Below, piece after piece: positions 1 through 12,600 of a stretch of DNA of 64,000 nucleotides. The position numbers and the translations under genes were made by a program. The notes under the pieces were generated by a model. That model had not been told where the DNA came from. It made no database searches and saw only the letters and a list, made by a program, of their open reading frames with translations. Positions within the stretch are counted from its first letter, which is position 1. Every line of letters begins with the position of its first letter. Origin of the DNA: Megalonaias nervosa (lineage: Eukaryota; Mollusca; Bivalvia; Unionida; Unionidae); assembly GCA_016617855.1 (NCBI GenBank), contig JAECUM010004981.1:1-64000 (forward strand), read 5' to 3'.

Positions 1-1976
1 CTGGTAGCACTTAGAACTAGTATATTTTCTTCTGTACAGCTGTATTTCCAAATGTTTCAGGAGCTGGTTAAGAGTCTCATATTGTGGTGGTCATTTTTTT
101 TTATAATACTTATTTATATTGCCGAGTAAGGAGCAATAAAAGAGCAATAATCTCAAGAATCTTAGAGTGGATGGAATATGGTCTGTTTAGCCTAGTTGTC
201 ATAGACTATTTAATCAATATTTCAGAACTGTGTGTTAGATTATTGTCAGAATCTTTTTTCATGTAGAAACTGAAGCATTAGGCCACAGTTCACATGGAAG
301 AATGGAGACACTTGGATTTCATCATTTTCTCGATATCCAGAATATTATCCTCCTTCTAATCTCATCCCACCTGATCGAGAATCAGATGATTGGACCTTTA
401 AAATTTCTACATTCGTACCAAACTGTAGGACATTGTATGGCCAAATTGTTCTCAGCCACCTCTCATTTTGTTTTGTCATTACTGGTATTGGCAGATAACC
501 ATACTGAACAAATTTAACAGAAGACAGTCTGCCCTGTGTAAATTTAGGATTTTGGTTTGCTTGCTTTAATTATTTGAACTTGGACAACAAATCTAATCCT
601 TCCATTTTGGATGATGATCACTGATTTTTTGCAATCCCTCTCTGAATTTACTACCTGTCAGTCCAGTGGCAGTGAATGATGTTGGTTATCAGTCATTGAG
701 TAGAAAAAATGCTCAAAAGTCCAAAAAGAACAGAAATAACTGATACTTTTAGTTACAGTCAGCATAAATGATTGGTGAAATGTTCATCTTATCTGTCCTG
801 AGTATTATTCTCAGTATTTAAACATTTTCCGAAGCTGCTTGTCATCGAGCCAGCAACTATTGAAACAAATAGAAATATTCTTTATAAAGTTTCTGGTTCA
901 TTAAAATTTCTGTTTTGACATAGACATTCATCCACACCTAGAAGCAGCAAATATCAATGTAACAGTGGCAGATACTTCTAAGTTCTGTGTTCCAAAATCA
1001 CCACTTTGGTTATCAGAACTTGCAAAATAATATTTGATCTTTGACAGTTCATAAAGTTTTCAATAAATCCTTTCACTTTTCAGAGTAAATTCAATAAAAA
1101 TCAGAGCCTGCTTTTCATGTATACAGAAGATGTTGACAAGGTTCTCAAACCATTTACCATTAAGACCTCCAATTTTACTGAAGGAATTAAAGCCTTACTA
1201 AAATCTGTGAACTACATTGAAACTTCTCAAAAACAAATTTCATCATCATTTCAGAATCCTTTTCTACACTGTAAAACTTGCAAAACATTAAATTTGATAA
1301 CCCATTTGTATCCCATTCTTAAAAAAAACATGATTGGCCCATACAGGGGGATAATGTAGTTTTATACTATTTGCTGCACATTAGTTTTAAGGGTAACGAA
1401 AGGGTAGTCAAAGAAGCTAAAGCTGAGTGACCTGCTTTTCACACTCCAGTGATTAGGTTTTTACATTAAGCTCAGTTTCTCTGGCACTGTTGTATGCACA
1501 GTGATGAAATTTGCTGATGTATTCACCTACTCACTATTGGCAAAAATAGATCACAGTTTACAATGACCTATTTTTCAGGATCCAGTGATTATGTTTAAGA
1601 TTTTACATTTAGTTAGTTTGTCTGCATGGCACTATTATGTGTTTCATCATGGAATTTACTGCTAACCATAGTTTCTCTGTGACAGTTTCACTACCCCAAA
1701 GGTGCTGGGGTGGGGTGGGGGGGATAAAGTGTTAATAATGTCCATTAGTCAGTCTGGCTGTCTGTAGTCAAGATGATTTCTGCAACATTACTTTAGTTTA
1801 CCATATGTTTTAAGGATCTTAAATGTGTTAACTTTATCTTTTATTTTATATCTTTACATTATTTTATCATGTTATTCTTCGTGTTTATATTTATTTGGAA
1901 ACGGATTTATTTTCCTAATTTTTCTGGAATTCATTTTGGACTTTTCAAACTTTACCTTTAGTTGACGTCATATAGC
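1..1976. other. presumed POLB first intron, no exon found
   Basis: No first POLB exon and no recognisable gene on either strand. Stretches around 270-490 and 1117-1356 are open for 60-80 codons but carry no motif I recognise. Otherwise plain AT-rich sequence. Confidence 0.5.
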
Positions 1977-1990
1977 CACTAATGTCTTGA

Positions 1991-2306
1991 GACTGCTCCA
2001 GTGGCATAGTGGTTAGAGTGTCCACCTCGGATGCAGGAGGTTGCGGGTTTGAACCAGGGCAGAGTCATACTGAAGACTTATAAAAATGTACTAGTAGCTG
2101 CCTTACTTGGCACTCAGCATTAAGAGGTTAGTGCTAGGACTGGTTGGCCTTGTGTCAGGATAATGTGACTGGGTGGGACATGATGCTACATGTCTGCAGC
2201 ATGATGCATCAGTGATAGACATGATCACTATAAACTGTCACACTGCAGACTTTGTAGTGATATGACTAAAAAATTGTTAAAGCTATGTTAAAAATAAAAA
2301 CACATA
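1991..2306 (+). mobile_element. tRNA-derived SINE, family A, copy 1
   Basis: The head is tRNA-like, with an A box near AGTGGCATAGTGG and a B box near GGGTTTGAACC. A ~230-nt conserved body follows (GCATTAAGAGGTTAGTGCTAGGAC ... GTGACTGGGTGGGACA) and a short AC-rich tail. It is flanked by an imperfect 14-bp target duplication, CACTAATGTCTTGA at 1977-1990 and CACTAATGTACTGA at 2307-2320. Copies 2 and 3 are at 38941 and 43767. Confidence 0.9.
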
Positions 2307-2320
2307 CACTAATGTACTGA

Positions 2321-3986
2321 GCTGCCATACAGTGCTGCTACATAATGTACATTAGTGTGGTCTTTTTTTCTCAGAACGTCATACATGGCTTATGCAGTGG
2401 TAGAGACAAGCACATCAATTTGGCACTGGTTGGTGAAAGGTCATGGTTGCTAAAGCTAAAAAAATCGGTGATTTTTCTTTTTGCATGACAAATAAATTTT
2501 ACGTTGCCTAATTTTCATTCAACATTATAGCTAGACTAGAGCAGAAGCAGATGCCTAATGGTTTTGAGGCTGAGAAGTGAAAGGCCAAGTTGTTGGAATT
2601 GAAATTGTAATTCTTATTATTTGTTTTTCTGTGTAGGTCCAGTTTCTTGGATCCCATTTTTATCAGCCTTCAAAAGTTGTCTGCACAAGGGCAGAAAAAC
2701 CTCCCATTGATTCTTGAGCCCAGAGGTCAGTGGTAAAGGTCAGCAGTAGCTAAAATTTTCATTTTTGGTTCCACATGATAAATCTGGTTTCTGCAAATTT
2801 TATCATAGTTGCATTACATTTGAGAAAGGGCAGTTCTTTACAAAATGATCAACAGATGAAATATCAAGATCATTGGACATTGCATAATGTATGGTCATTT
2901 TACGTTTCTGATGGCTATATTTTGCTCAGGCAAGATTTTCAGATTATGCCATGGCAGAGCTGGCAAGACGTACGATTCTGCAAAATTAATTTTGTGCATG
3001 GTGAAAGTTTTGGGCCACTTGTTGTGTGCCCATCTTCCATAGATTTAATTTGTTCAGCTAGCATGTAAAATTTAATTATCCCTATTATGACTTCTCATCC
3101 TTAATCATCCCTAATCCAACTATTGGATTAGCCTAGGTTGGCTACCATGGTGTGTCCTTGGGCCAGGCCTTGTCTACAATTGCAGTGGAACTAAATAACC
3201 TACTTGACAGCTGTGCCATAACCCCCCCCCACCACCACCACCACCACCAAAAACCCCCAAATCTTCCTTACTTAGATTGATTGAACAATTCATTGTGTTT
3301 ATTGAAAAGGTCTACTAAACAATGGAGTTTCCTGTTGAGCTAAACATACATCAGATGTACTGACACCTCTTACATAGTAAATAGTTAAAATCATAGTACA
3401 AAAGCATTATACAACTGTTTTGGTCCAAATGTGTTTGTATTTTATCCTTATGAATGGGAAAGTAAGCTAGGCAATTGATTATTGCATTGCTTTGAGCACT
3501 ACTTAAGCAAAATTATTTATAATTAAAATTGTGATTCAGCATTTACAAAACATTGACAACCATGTTCTGTAGAATATTTGCTATCATAATCATCAAAATC
3601 ATGCATGAAACAACTTTTTATTATCAAACAGACCTTTAACTTTTAATAATTACTTTAAGCAGTTTTCAAACATGGTCAGTGAAGCTTCAGTTACTGTGAT
3701 GTGGACAACAGTCCTTGCATTGGCTTTTAGGTACATGTCAGCAAGTTTATCAGTTTCATGCTGATTTGAGCCTCTTTTTGCCTTGTTGCCTATCTGATGT
3801 GTTTATACTGGTTTTTGTTTAAATCCATTCACATCAACTATGTATGCACATCAGTATGTACAAGTTGTTTGATACAGCTTGTAAACCTCCACGCCCTTTA
3901 ATATGTCCTATAACCGCCCTTTTTAAATACACTACATTGTCACTTACCAGTGCAGAGTAAAGAACTGTTTTTCTTTTTTATTGTAG
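2321..3986. other. POLB intron sequence, no gene
   Basis: Unremarkable AT-rich intron apart from the C/ACC microsatellite at 3222-3249. The open stretch at 2775-3068 shows no family motif on either strand. Confidence 0.5.
3222..3249. repeat. C-run plus (ACC)n microsatellite
   Basis: Nine C followed by seven ACC-type triplets. Confidence 0.9.
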
Positions 3987-4111
3987 AGTTGGCAAACTAT
4001 GAGAAGAACGTCAATAGGCAGATGCACAAGTACAATGCCTACAGAAAGGCTGCAGGATCTCTTGCTAAACATCCAACAAGGATCAAGAATGGTCCAGAAG
4101 CAAGAACATTG
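3987..4111 (+). CDS. POLB: POLB exon (human exons 2+3 equivalent)
   Basis: 125 nt, preceded by ..TTTTTTATTGTAG and followed by GTATGA. It starts with the last two bases of a Glu codon and encodes a 41-residue lyase-domain segment containing [10 protein letters not shown] (human H34/K35 region). By my recollection human POLB splits this stretch into a 58-nt exon 2 and a second small exon, so here the two are one exon. Confidence 0.95.
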
Positions 4112-6210
4112 GTATGATCTTATCATCCATACCATTGCAGATATTTTCATGATACAAGATAGTCTTTGAGGGGTTAATGTTGTAAAATTAACAGTAATTG
4201 AATGGAATTTAATATTAAACAGTTTGTCAGTGAAAAACAAAAATGCACATAATAATGATTGCAGATTTTAAACATTTTGTTTTTGTCTCTATCATACATT
4301 GATGCAGAATCAAAATTGTTATTACCTGATAAGGAATGCTGAATTTGGCTTTTTTGGATTTGTGCTTTAGGAAACAAATACAAGGACATTGTAATCTTGC
4401 ATATCAGTGTGTATGTTCATACAATCATGTACCTTGTTTTTTCCCTGGTCAATTTTGGAGCCAAGTACAGGACGCATTCAGAATGTAAAACTAATGAGTA
4501 TTGTTACAATTTTGCCCTATTAATACTTAATTCAGGTAAATGAAAGGAGACATATAACATTTCATTTTCAAATCTTTGTTTGCTAATGAATTTACTCAGA
4601 GATTACACAAAAATCATACAAATCTATGATACACAAAAAGAAAACTAAGGTATCAGTTACAAGGGTATATTTGAAAACCTCTTTCAAAATTTGATGGGCA
4701 TCAGGCCTCATTTAAGAAGGTCTAGAAACATCTACAATGTATTATGTGTTGTTATTCTATTTAGGACGATGACTGATTAAAATATGTGTGATTATTACTA
4801 GAAATAGTTTGTAGATGTTAACAAGGGTTTTATAAAGGAAAATTACCTATCTACACATAAAGTAGAATCAGATTTTCTGTTTCTTTTAAAAATTTTCATT
4901 TCTCATTCAGATTTTGCAGTACATATTTTACATTTCAGGAAGGTGTTGGAGAAAAAATTGCTAAGAAATTAGATGAATTCATCAAGACAGGAAAGCTTGA
5001 AAAACTGGAGAAAGTGAGTTCCTTTTCTTAACTTTTATTTAGATATGGGTATATATGGGCTGTTTTAATTTCTTGAAATAATAAGAACTTCCCTATTAGA
5101 CTGTTATTCTTAAATTCATTTAAGAAAGGTTGACTTTAATAGAATAATGGTGAGCCTGGAATGCACACAATATAAATAGAACAGTGTTCCCAACAGTAAT
5201 GAACTGTCTACATTAGCTTAAGTGAAGATAAAGGTTGACTTTATTAGGATAATGATGTGCATAGCATACTTGTTGTACTGAGAGAAATATACTTGACAAT
5301 AATGTATTTTTCTTGATGATATCATGACCCCTTTCTGCATTTTCTGCATGTGTGGTGGGGATGATCAACCAAATTGTGCAAAACAGCATTTGGGATTGGA
5401 GCTTAATGAAAAACCTTAACACAATCACATGAAATGTTTATTCCTAGGATTTTATCGTACATGTATGACTTGCACATAATCCTATATAATCCTAGGATTA
5501 TGTCATATATGTATGATTTATAGGTAAATTGTAAGCAATGAAACAAGACCTGTGGTTGTACACAATGCCATTTGATATTCAAAGACTCGCCTACTAAACT
5601 GCATTCACGTACTTGTTATTGTTGTGGGTTTAATGCCATTATTCAGCAAACAATGGGCTATATAGGGCAGCCAGTATAACAGATGCCTGATGAATCGGGG
5701 AAATCCCCAGTAAGAACCACCTACCCATGGGAGACTGCTGGCAAGCTTTCTGACATACCTACTGTAATTGCCAGCCTATATGACAGTACTTTTTGAACAG
5801 AAAATCTTAGCTTCATCTTATACTCCGAATCAACTTATATATAGATTTTGTCATCCAAATTGCTTTATCATATGTCAAATAATTTTTCATATAGAAAAAA
5901 ATTCTCCAAAAGTACGAAAAATGATGTGTAAAATAATATTTCATTTTGGGGAAGAGATTGTGTATGAAAAAATATAGAAGAAGAATCTTAAACAATTACA
6001 TGATGGTCAGAATTAAAAATTAACATACATCAGATGTAATTGCACAAAAGCAGCATGCATTAGTAATATACATTGTTCGTAATATATGTTGCTTAAGTTT
6101 GATATAAGTGCGTTAGAATTGACAAGGTAGAAGATGAATAGCCATGACAAAGACAGATACCATCACAATTTTCTTATTGCACCTCATGATCATATAAAAA
6201 TTATGCCCCA

Positions 6211-6255
<45 letters not shown>

Positions 6256-9200
6256 CGGTAATCTGTATTAATCACTTGATGTCTGTTACCTTACTCGTGT
6301 ACAAAAGTGTAGTACCATATTGCATTATCAATTAATACCACTAGGTAAGCAATACCTTCTAGTTTTAGTTTTCACTTTCATTGTCCAAGAATTATGTTGC
6401 ATTGTAGTGGTATTTACATGCTAATTAAATATACTACAGCTGTAGTCAGGTTTTCTTAAGCTAACACCTTTTTGAGGTCAAGATTCGGCAGACCAGGTCA
6501 GATTAGTGAGGCTACCAATAAGGAAATGAGGCTGCCCATGGGTATTATGATATGGTACCACATAACGAAATGAAATGCTTGGTGGTTACTCATGTAAATG
6601 TCTCTGCCTGTGACATTTTGAACTTGCCGATAGAACTGACAGCAATTACAGTAACATAGAGCATGAGCAAAGATCAAAAACAATTGCCATCTAAATACAG
6701 GAAGAGTATGTGCACTTTTTAAAAAGATCTTATTTGTTGGAAATGGAGAGGTTGTTATACTTTTTAAAGAAAATTAGTTGTTGTTGTTGTAGGGCTTAAT
6801 GCCATTTTTCAGCACACGATAGGCTATACATGGCGGCCAGTATTAATGGTGGAGGAAGAAACCGGGAAATCCCTGGAAAGAACCACCGACCCATGAGAAA
6901 CTACTGGCAAGCTTTCTCACATATCCACATTCGCTGAATCCGAGACTCGAACCCACACAGACAGAGGTGAGATGGCAGTGATCCGTAACGGAGAGCGCTT
7001 TAGACCACTCGGCCACTCGGGGGCCCCTAAGAAAATTAGTCAACATGCGAAATGATCATTGTTGGGATTTAACCTGAATGGAGTCTATATGGAGTAAACT
7101 ATTGTGAATATTTAAACCCTGAAGGAGTACGGTAAGTATTTTCATAGTTTACATTTACTGTTTAATTTATTAATGTTTTCTCTCTTTGACAAAAGCTTCA
7201 GCTAAACAGGGTCAATAAGGTCAAAAAAAACCCACAAAGAGTTGGAATCTCTCTCTCTCTCATATATATATCGGGCCATATTTTATTTTGATCATGAGGT
7301 GCAAGAAGAAAATGCAGTGCGATGGAATACATATGCTTCTCTCTATGTACCTCTCTTCCCCAAAAAATGTGGAGAAAGCATTTTAGCATTAATGATGCAG
7401 TGTCCCTATTGCTGGTAATCTGAAATTGCATACAGTGATACTTTTAATATTTATGAAACCGGATGTTATTATAATTTAATTTCACACAGCATTGCGAATT
7501 GTATCCCATCTGTACTCAATAAATTATCATATCAGCATCATTATACATAGCTAAAATTACATAATACATTTAATATACTTCATGTGAAACAAATTAGGTT
7601 GTTTTAGTTACATTTAATGATCCAGACCGGAAAGGTTACTGAGTTACAGATAGGATAAAATTTGTGATGCTGTGTGGAATGAAGTGAAAAAGATGAAGCT
7701 GAGGCGTTGATCTGGTTTTGTCTTATGCTCAGCATCGATTTATATATGAATGAGGGATGGAAAATTTACCAAATTTGCTCATTCGACTTATACTGCACAT
7801 CAACTTATAGGCTGGCAGATATGGTCCATTGGCAAATAACTGTACATGAACCCATGCAGACTGAGGCGAGATGGTAGCATTCATTAAAGGCAAGTGCTTA
7901 AGACCACTTGATCACCTGGGGCCCCCATATGTGTATTGTGAGATATGAAACATTTGAGCAAAGAATCGGCAGACTAATTAGGTGCTTCACAAAATATATG
8001 AAGTATAATAGTAGTAATTTTAACAAGAGAGATTCTGTTTTTAAACAAACAAAAGAACAAAAAGGCCAAAAGTAAGCATTAGCGGGTTTTCATTAGATTA
8101 GTAAAATTAAAAAATGCAAGAAATACTGTGATTTATTTTTTATTCCCCACCCAGTCACTTTTAATTGTTTGCTTATCATGTTCCCACACAATGAAATATA
8201 TACAGTGCTATCCAAAATAGAAAATACAGTTTTACTCCTGCCTATATCAGGTGTTCAGCCCCCTGAGATATAATATCAACTGCTTTTTGAAACAGATATT
8301 AAATATTAAAGTAACTATTAAATATTTGTTTCAAAAAGCAGATGCTGCAATAATTTTTTAAATACATATGGATCTAACAGACCACCAAGATATTTTCAAA
8401 AATTTGTTGATTTGTATGACCACTGTTGTTGCTTTGAAAATTTATATTTTATTGATATATGTATAAGGACAGGAAAATACTTCAGCCATGACATAAAGTT
8501 AAATTCTACCTTTAAGTGGCTATAAAAAAAACAGTTTTAAATTCATTCATATGAAGATCATTGAATACTTTAATGGTATTTCTTGTCGGGTGGATACCTT
8601 GTATGTAACCTGGAGGTCATGAAATAAGTAATTTATTATGAAAATGAATTAGCTTGAGAGAAATTAATGATATTTTGAAAGTAAAATATTCCAAAATATA
8701 AATGCTTTCAATACGAATTTTTAGAAGTAGTCACTAATTTCTTCAAATTTGTTCTTTTGTTTGCCATGGCAACCATAAGAGATCTGTTTATTTTAAATTA
8801 AAAATATATGTACAGAACATGGATGCATCCCAATATTACCTGAACACATAATTTGTTCAGTATTACTAGTTTTAAAGCAGTAACACTGGTTTTAGTAAAA
8901 CTCTTTTTCAACTCTCAAAATAATTCAGCATAGACAGGTCAGGCAGTTACAAACAACTCAGCATGTGGATCCATGTCATGTGAAAATAACTCAGCACTAC
9001 CAGGCTTAAGAAGCTTTATATTTATTGAGGAACTCATACAGCAGAGGGTACTGCACCATCATTCATAAACATATATGATGAAAAACTCAGATGATTTTCA
9101 ATTAGAGAAAAATAATTTGTAAATATAATATTGTAAATATATATAAGAAGTTCAGTAGCATTAGGACCTAATAAGTGTAAAGGTGTATGCATGGGAAAAT

Positions 9201-9562
9201 ATGAACACTGTGGCAGCACTTGTCATTATGAATACTGCAAAACACATTTGCGGGTGTTACATGATGGCACAGGTGCTCGACCACGTCTTAATTCTGGTAT
9301 TGGAGTCAAATCACATTATCAGCTTTGCTGACCATGTGGATCTGTTTGTGAGTATTATTGTGCACACTGTCAGAAAATTACTGACACATATATAGAACCT
9401 ATTGTTGCAAAATTGACCGTCAGTGAGAACACTGGTGAAAAAAAATCCAACAATTGTCAACAGTGTTGATGAAATAATGAGCCAGGATTGAGGCAGTTGC
9501 AGTTTCTAATCCAGACAGAGTAAAAAAATATCAATGGTACTTTCAATTAGAGAATTTTATAC

Positions 9563-9614
<52 letters not shown>

Positions 9615-12600
9615 GCCTGCAAATGCAGTGGTGCACAACTGAAACAATTTGCAGGTGAGCACAATATACAGATATCAAAAGGTGCAAGAAAACTGGAATA
9701 AACTGTATTTGAGGATGAACAAAACAGCCACCTTATTGCATTTGCTACTGATTCTGAAGCCACTGAATATGTACATGAAAAAAAACCCACCATCATATTA
9801 CATGTGATTGTTACCGAGGCCACTGAGTATGTTCATGAAAAGGCCCAGCAGTTACAGTTACCTGAATTTAAGATTCACAAGTGCAGTGTTGAATTACAAA
9901 CTCACATTGCAGTTATTCCACAAACATAAGAAGCCAGGTAAAGACCATTATCAAATTTGATTCCTGGAATTAAATCGGTTTTACAGAGCTCTAGAATCTC
10001 AAGAGCTCATGCGGATATTCTCATTGTGCATTTGATTATGCCATTTAATCATGAACTGGATAGATTTAAAATCACACCACCGTGGATTCACAGCAGTGCA
10101 TGTACAATCCGAAACCATAAAGACACCAAGGCTATCAGTGATGAAATTGACTAAGTAATTGAAAAGATTCTTGAGACATTGGAAAAATAGGCCAATGTAG
10201 GATCAGGATGGACTTTTGACAGATGCATGCAAGTTTAAGTGCATTTTCTGCATACCAGCCATTTTGCGGATCACGTTATATACCAACACCTGAGTATGTT
10301 TCATCACAGTGATAAATTTTAAAAAATGATGATAACATATGTTTTAATGGGTGATTTTAACTTCATTACATCTCATTAGAGACCACAAAGACCAGCTGTG
10401 TAAATATCGCAATACTTGGGTGAACTTAGTTTTGGTGATATAGAATTTTGGGTGCAGGTTACTAAGGCCTCTCTCAAAAGTTTGAAACACTTAACCCCGA
10501 AGTATTGCTGTTAATGTGTTCAGTTGGGATAAAGTCTTTCATCTACTGGCACTATCCTCACAGGGACAAAATGGGTGGACCGTGATTGATCTGTTATTGC
10601 TGAGCTGTGTGATTAGTTCCGAGTCGTTATTTTATTATATATATGTAAAGAATCTTACCCGGTTGCTTAACCAACACAATAAGTACCAAGGTAAGAAATT
10701 TCCATGCAGACATTGCATGCATATATTTAGCATCCAAATGCTGCTTGACCACTTATATTGTGGAGGAATTAGTGAAAAACCACAGCTTACGATGATGCCA
10801 GAATCTGGTTAAAACATTTTGAAATTTACAAGAGTGCAATGAAAAATGAAAGGAGTCTATATTATCTATGTGGACTTCGAATGTCTTGATGTTCCAGTAA
10901 ATGATGATACAACAAATACAACACAAGTTGCTGAACAAGTCTCATGCAGATTGGATTTAAAACAGAAGATGGTCAAGTGTCACCTTCCATTAATCAAATC
11001 TGATGGTCAAAGTAAGCTTTCCATTTAGAGTCATGTCAGCATGCAGTGCAGAGTTAGTGAGACAACCAAGTAAGAATATATTACAATTTCTTCAAACAAA
11101 ACAATATATATTTTTTGTTTAATCAATGAATTATATGTTGAAAAAAACAAATAATTTACTTTTTTAAACCCTGCAAGAACATAAAGCACATGTAAAATCT
11201 TTCTGGTGCACCATATGTGTATTCAACAAGTCCACCAGGGCATACAGTGGAATTTTGAACCCTGGTAGGATTTGAAATAAATTAAAGTTGATTTTATTTA
11301 ATTTCAGTTAGGTAGAAGTGTCTTAGGTTGATTTTTATAGAGAAAAATAAATGAAAATTAGCCTGTACACTGTGAAAGAAGGTACAGCATGTGAAGTGAT
11401 TGAGACAGTTTGTATATTTTAATGGCAAGAACTAAAATTTCTGTATTAAGAGTCATCAGTTATTTAGCAGTTTTATTAGTTTCACATCAAGTATGAAGCT
11501 ATTTTGTTTCAATTATATGCTGCATGTACCCTGCATATTGGATAAAACCATGTCCTTACTAGCAAAGAACCGTAGTCATTGAATCAAATCTTTTGAGGCT
11601 GTCTGTTTATGTGCACTTTAAGCTCCTGTTAATAATCAAGAGGGCTTGTCAGATATTGTTAAACTTCAGTAAGATATTTGGTGTAGTTATGTCATACATG
11701 TACCTCTTTTTGCATTTTTAAATTTGTGGTTTCTACTTTTATTTGCAGTGGGTGTTGATAATTGTGATAAGAGTTCATTTAATAGTGTAGAATGGGGTAA
11801 TGTGTTGTTTTTTTCATGCATTATTATATACCTTGCCATTGATTCTTTTCTTTTCAAGATTCTATCTCAATATCAAGTTCCTGTTCTTGTTTTTGTAAGG
11901 TCTCTGTAATTGTTACCATATATCGTGTTACATGCCCAAAAGTTTAGTCCAATCATTACAGCCCTTGAAATTTAAAAAGATAATTAAGATGTCAAAGATG
12001 ATTCACTGAAAACTGAGTGCATTTTGTATTGCAGTACAAGTACACTATAGGAATTTATTAGATACATGATAAGTTCTTGTGCTTTTCATGAATAAATATG
12101 AAATATTATGATTTTCTCTATATATGAAAAACCCAACATTTGCCTGATATATAACTTTAAAATTTCCAGGTTATGTCTGGTTTTTAATGTACTTTGTTGA
12201 TGTATTCATACTACAAGGTTAAAATCTTGTTGATTTTGTAAGTAATGATTAAAGCTTTCAGACAGAATGTTTGAGTAACTGTTGAAAACAACCTGACTAA
12301 CCCCATGTGGTACATGATTTTTAGCTGACCTGGCCCTAAGGTTTAGTGAGCTTATGGTATGTTGTGTGTTGTCCATCATCCATCTTCTAGCATTTAGCCT
12401 CCATAATTGCATGTTGCCAGTCTGGAGGCAATATTTATGATCAGATTTCAAACTTGGAATATGGGTTTATATCATCAAAATTTTGCATGGTTTTGATAAA
12501 GAATAAGGTCCATGCATATTAATGCAGTAATCTTAATCTAATTAGTTATTCTTGTTACCACTCTGGAAACCATATTTCTGATCTCTGAAAAGTTCAGTAA

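Larger units (their letters stand above)
5768..7830. mobile_element. ~2-kb insert with inverted repeats
   Basis: Sequence between the two halves of the split SINE. Near the left edge is TTGCCAGCCTATA. Near the right edge is its inverse, TATAGGCTGGCAG. An internal inverted pair also exists: 6160-6250 (CTTATTGCACCTCATGATCA...GCCCCATTATGAGAGAG) against 7247-7325 (CTCTCATATATATATCGGGCC...TGATCATGAGGTGCAAGAAG). This suggests a foldback-type or degenerate TIR DNA element. No transposase is visible. It contains the younger SINE at 6779-7028. Confidence 0.5.

Noticed and set aside
302..1359. Open stretches near 270-490 and 1117-1356, considered as an upstream gene or POLB exon 1
   Set aside because: No match to the POLB N-terminus, no consistent frame or splice signals, and no recognisable domain in any frame.
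2775..3068. 97-codon open frame, with a coding-like look on the opposite strand as well
   Set aside because: No motif on either strand and no supporting splice structure; likely chance in AT-rich intron.
6935..7028. tRNA-like sequences with good A and B boxes (also 20477, 43767, 38941, 1991, 37908)
   Set aside because: They are SINE heads: each continues into a repeated body and tail, and the complete copies have target duplications, so they are not called as functional tRNA genes.
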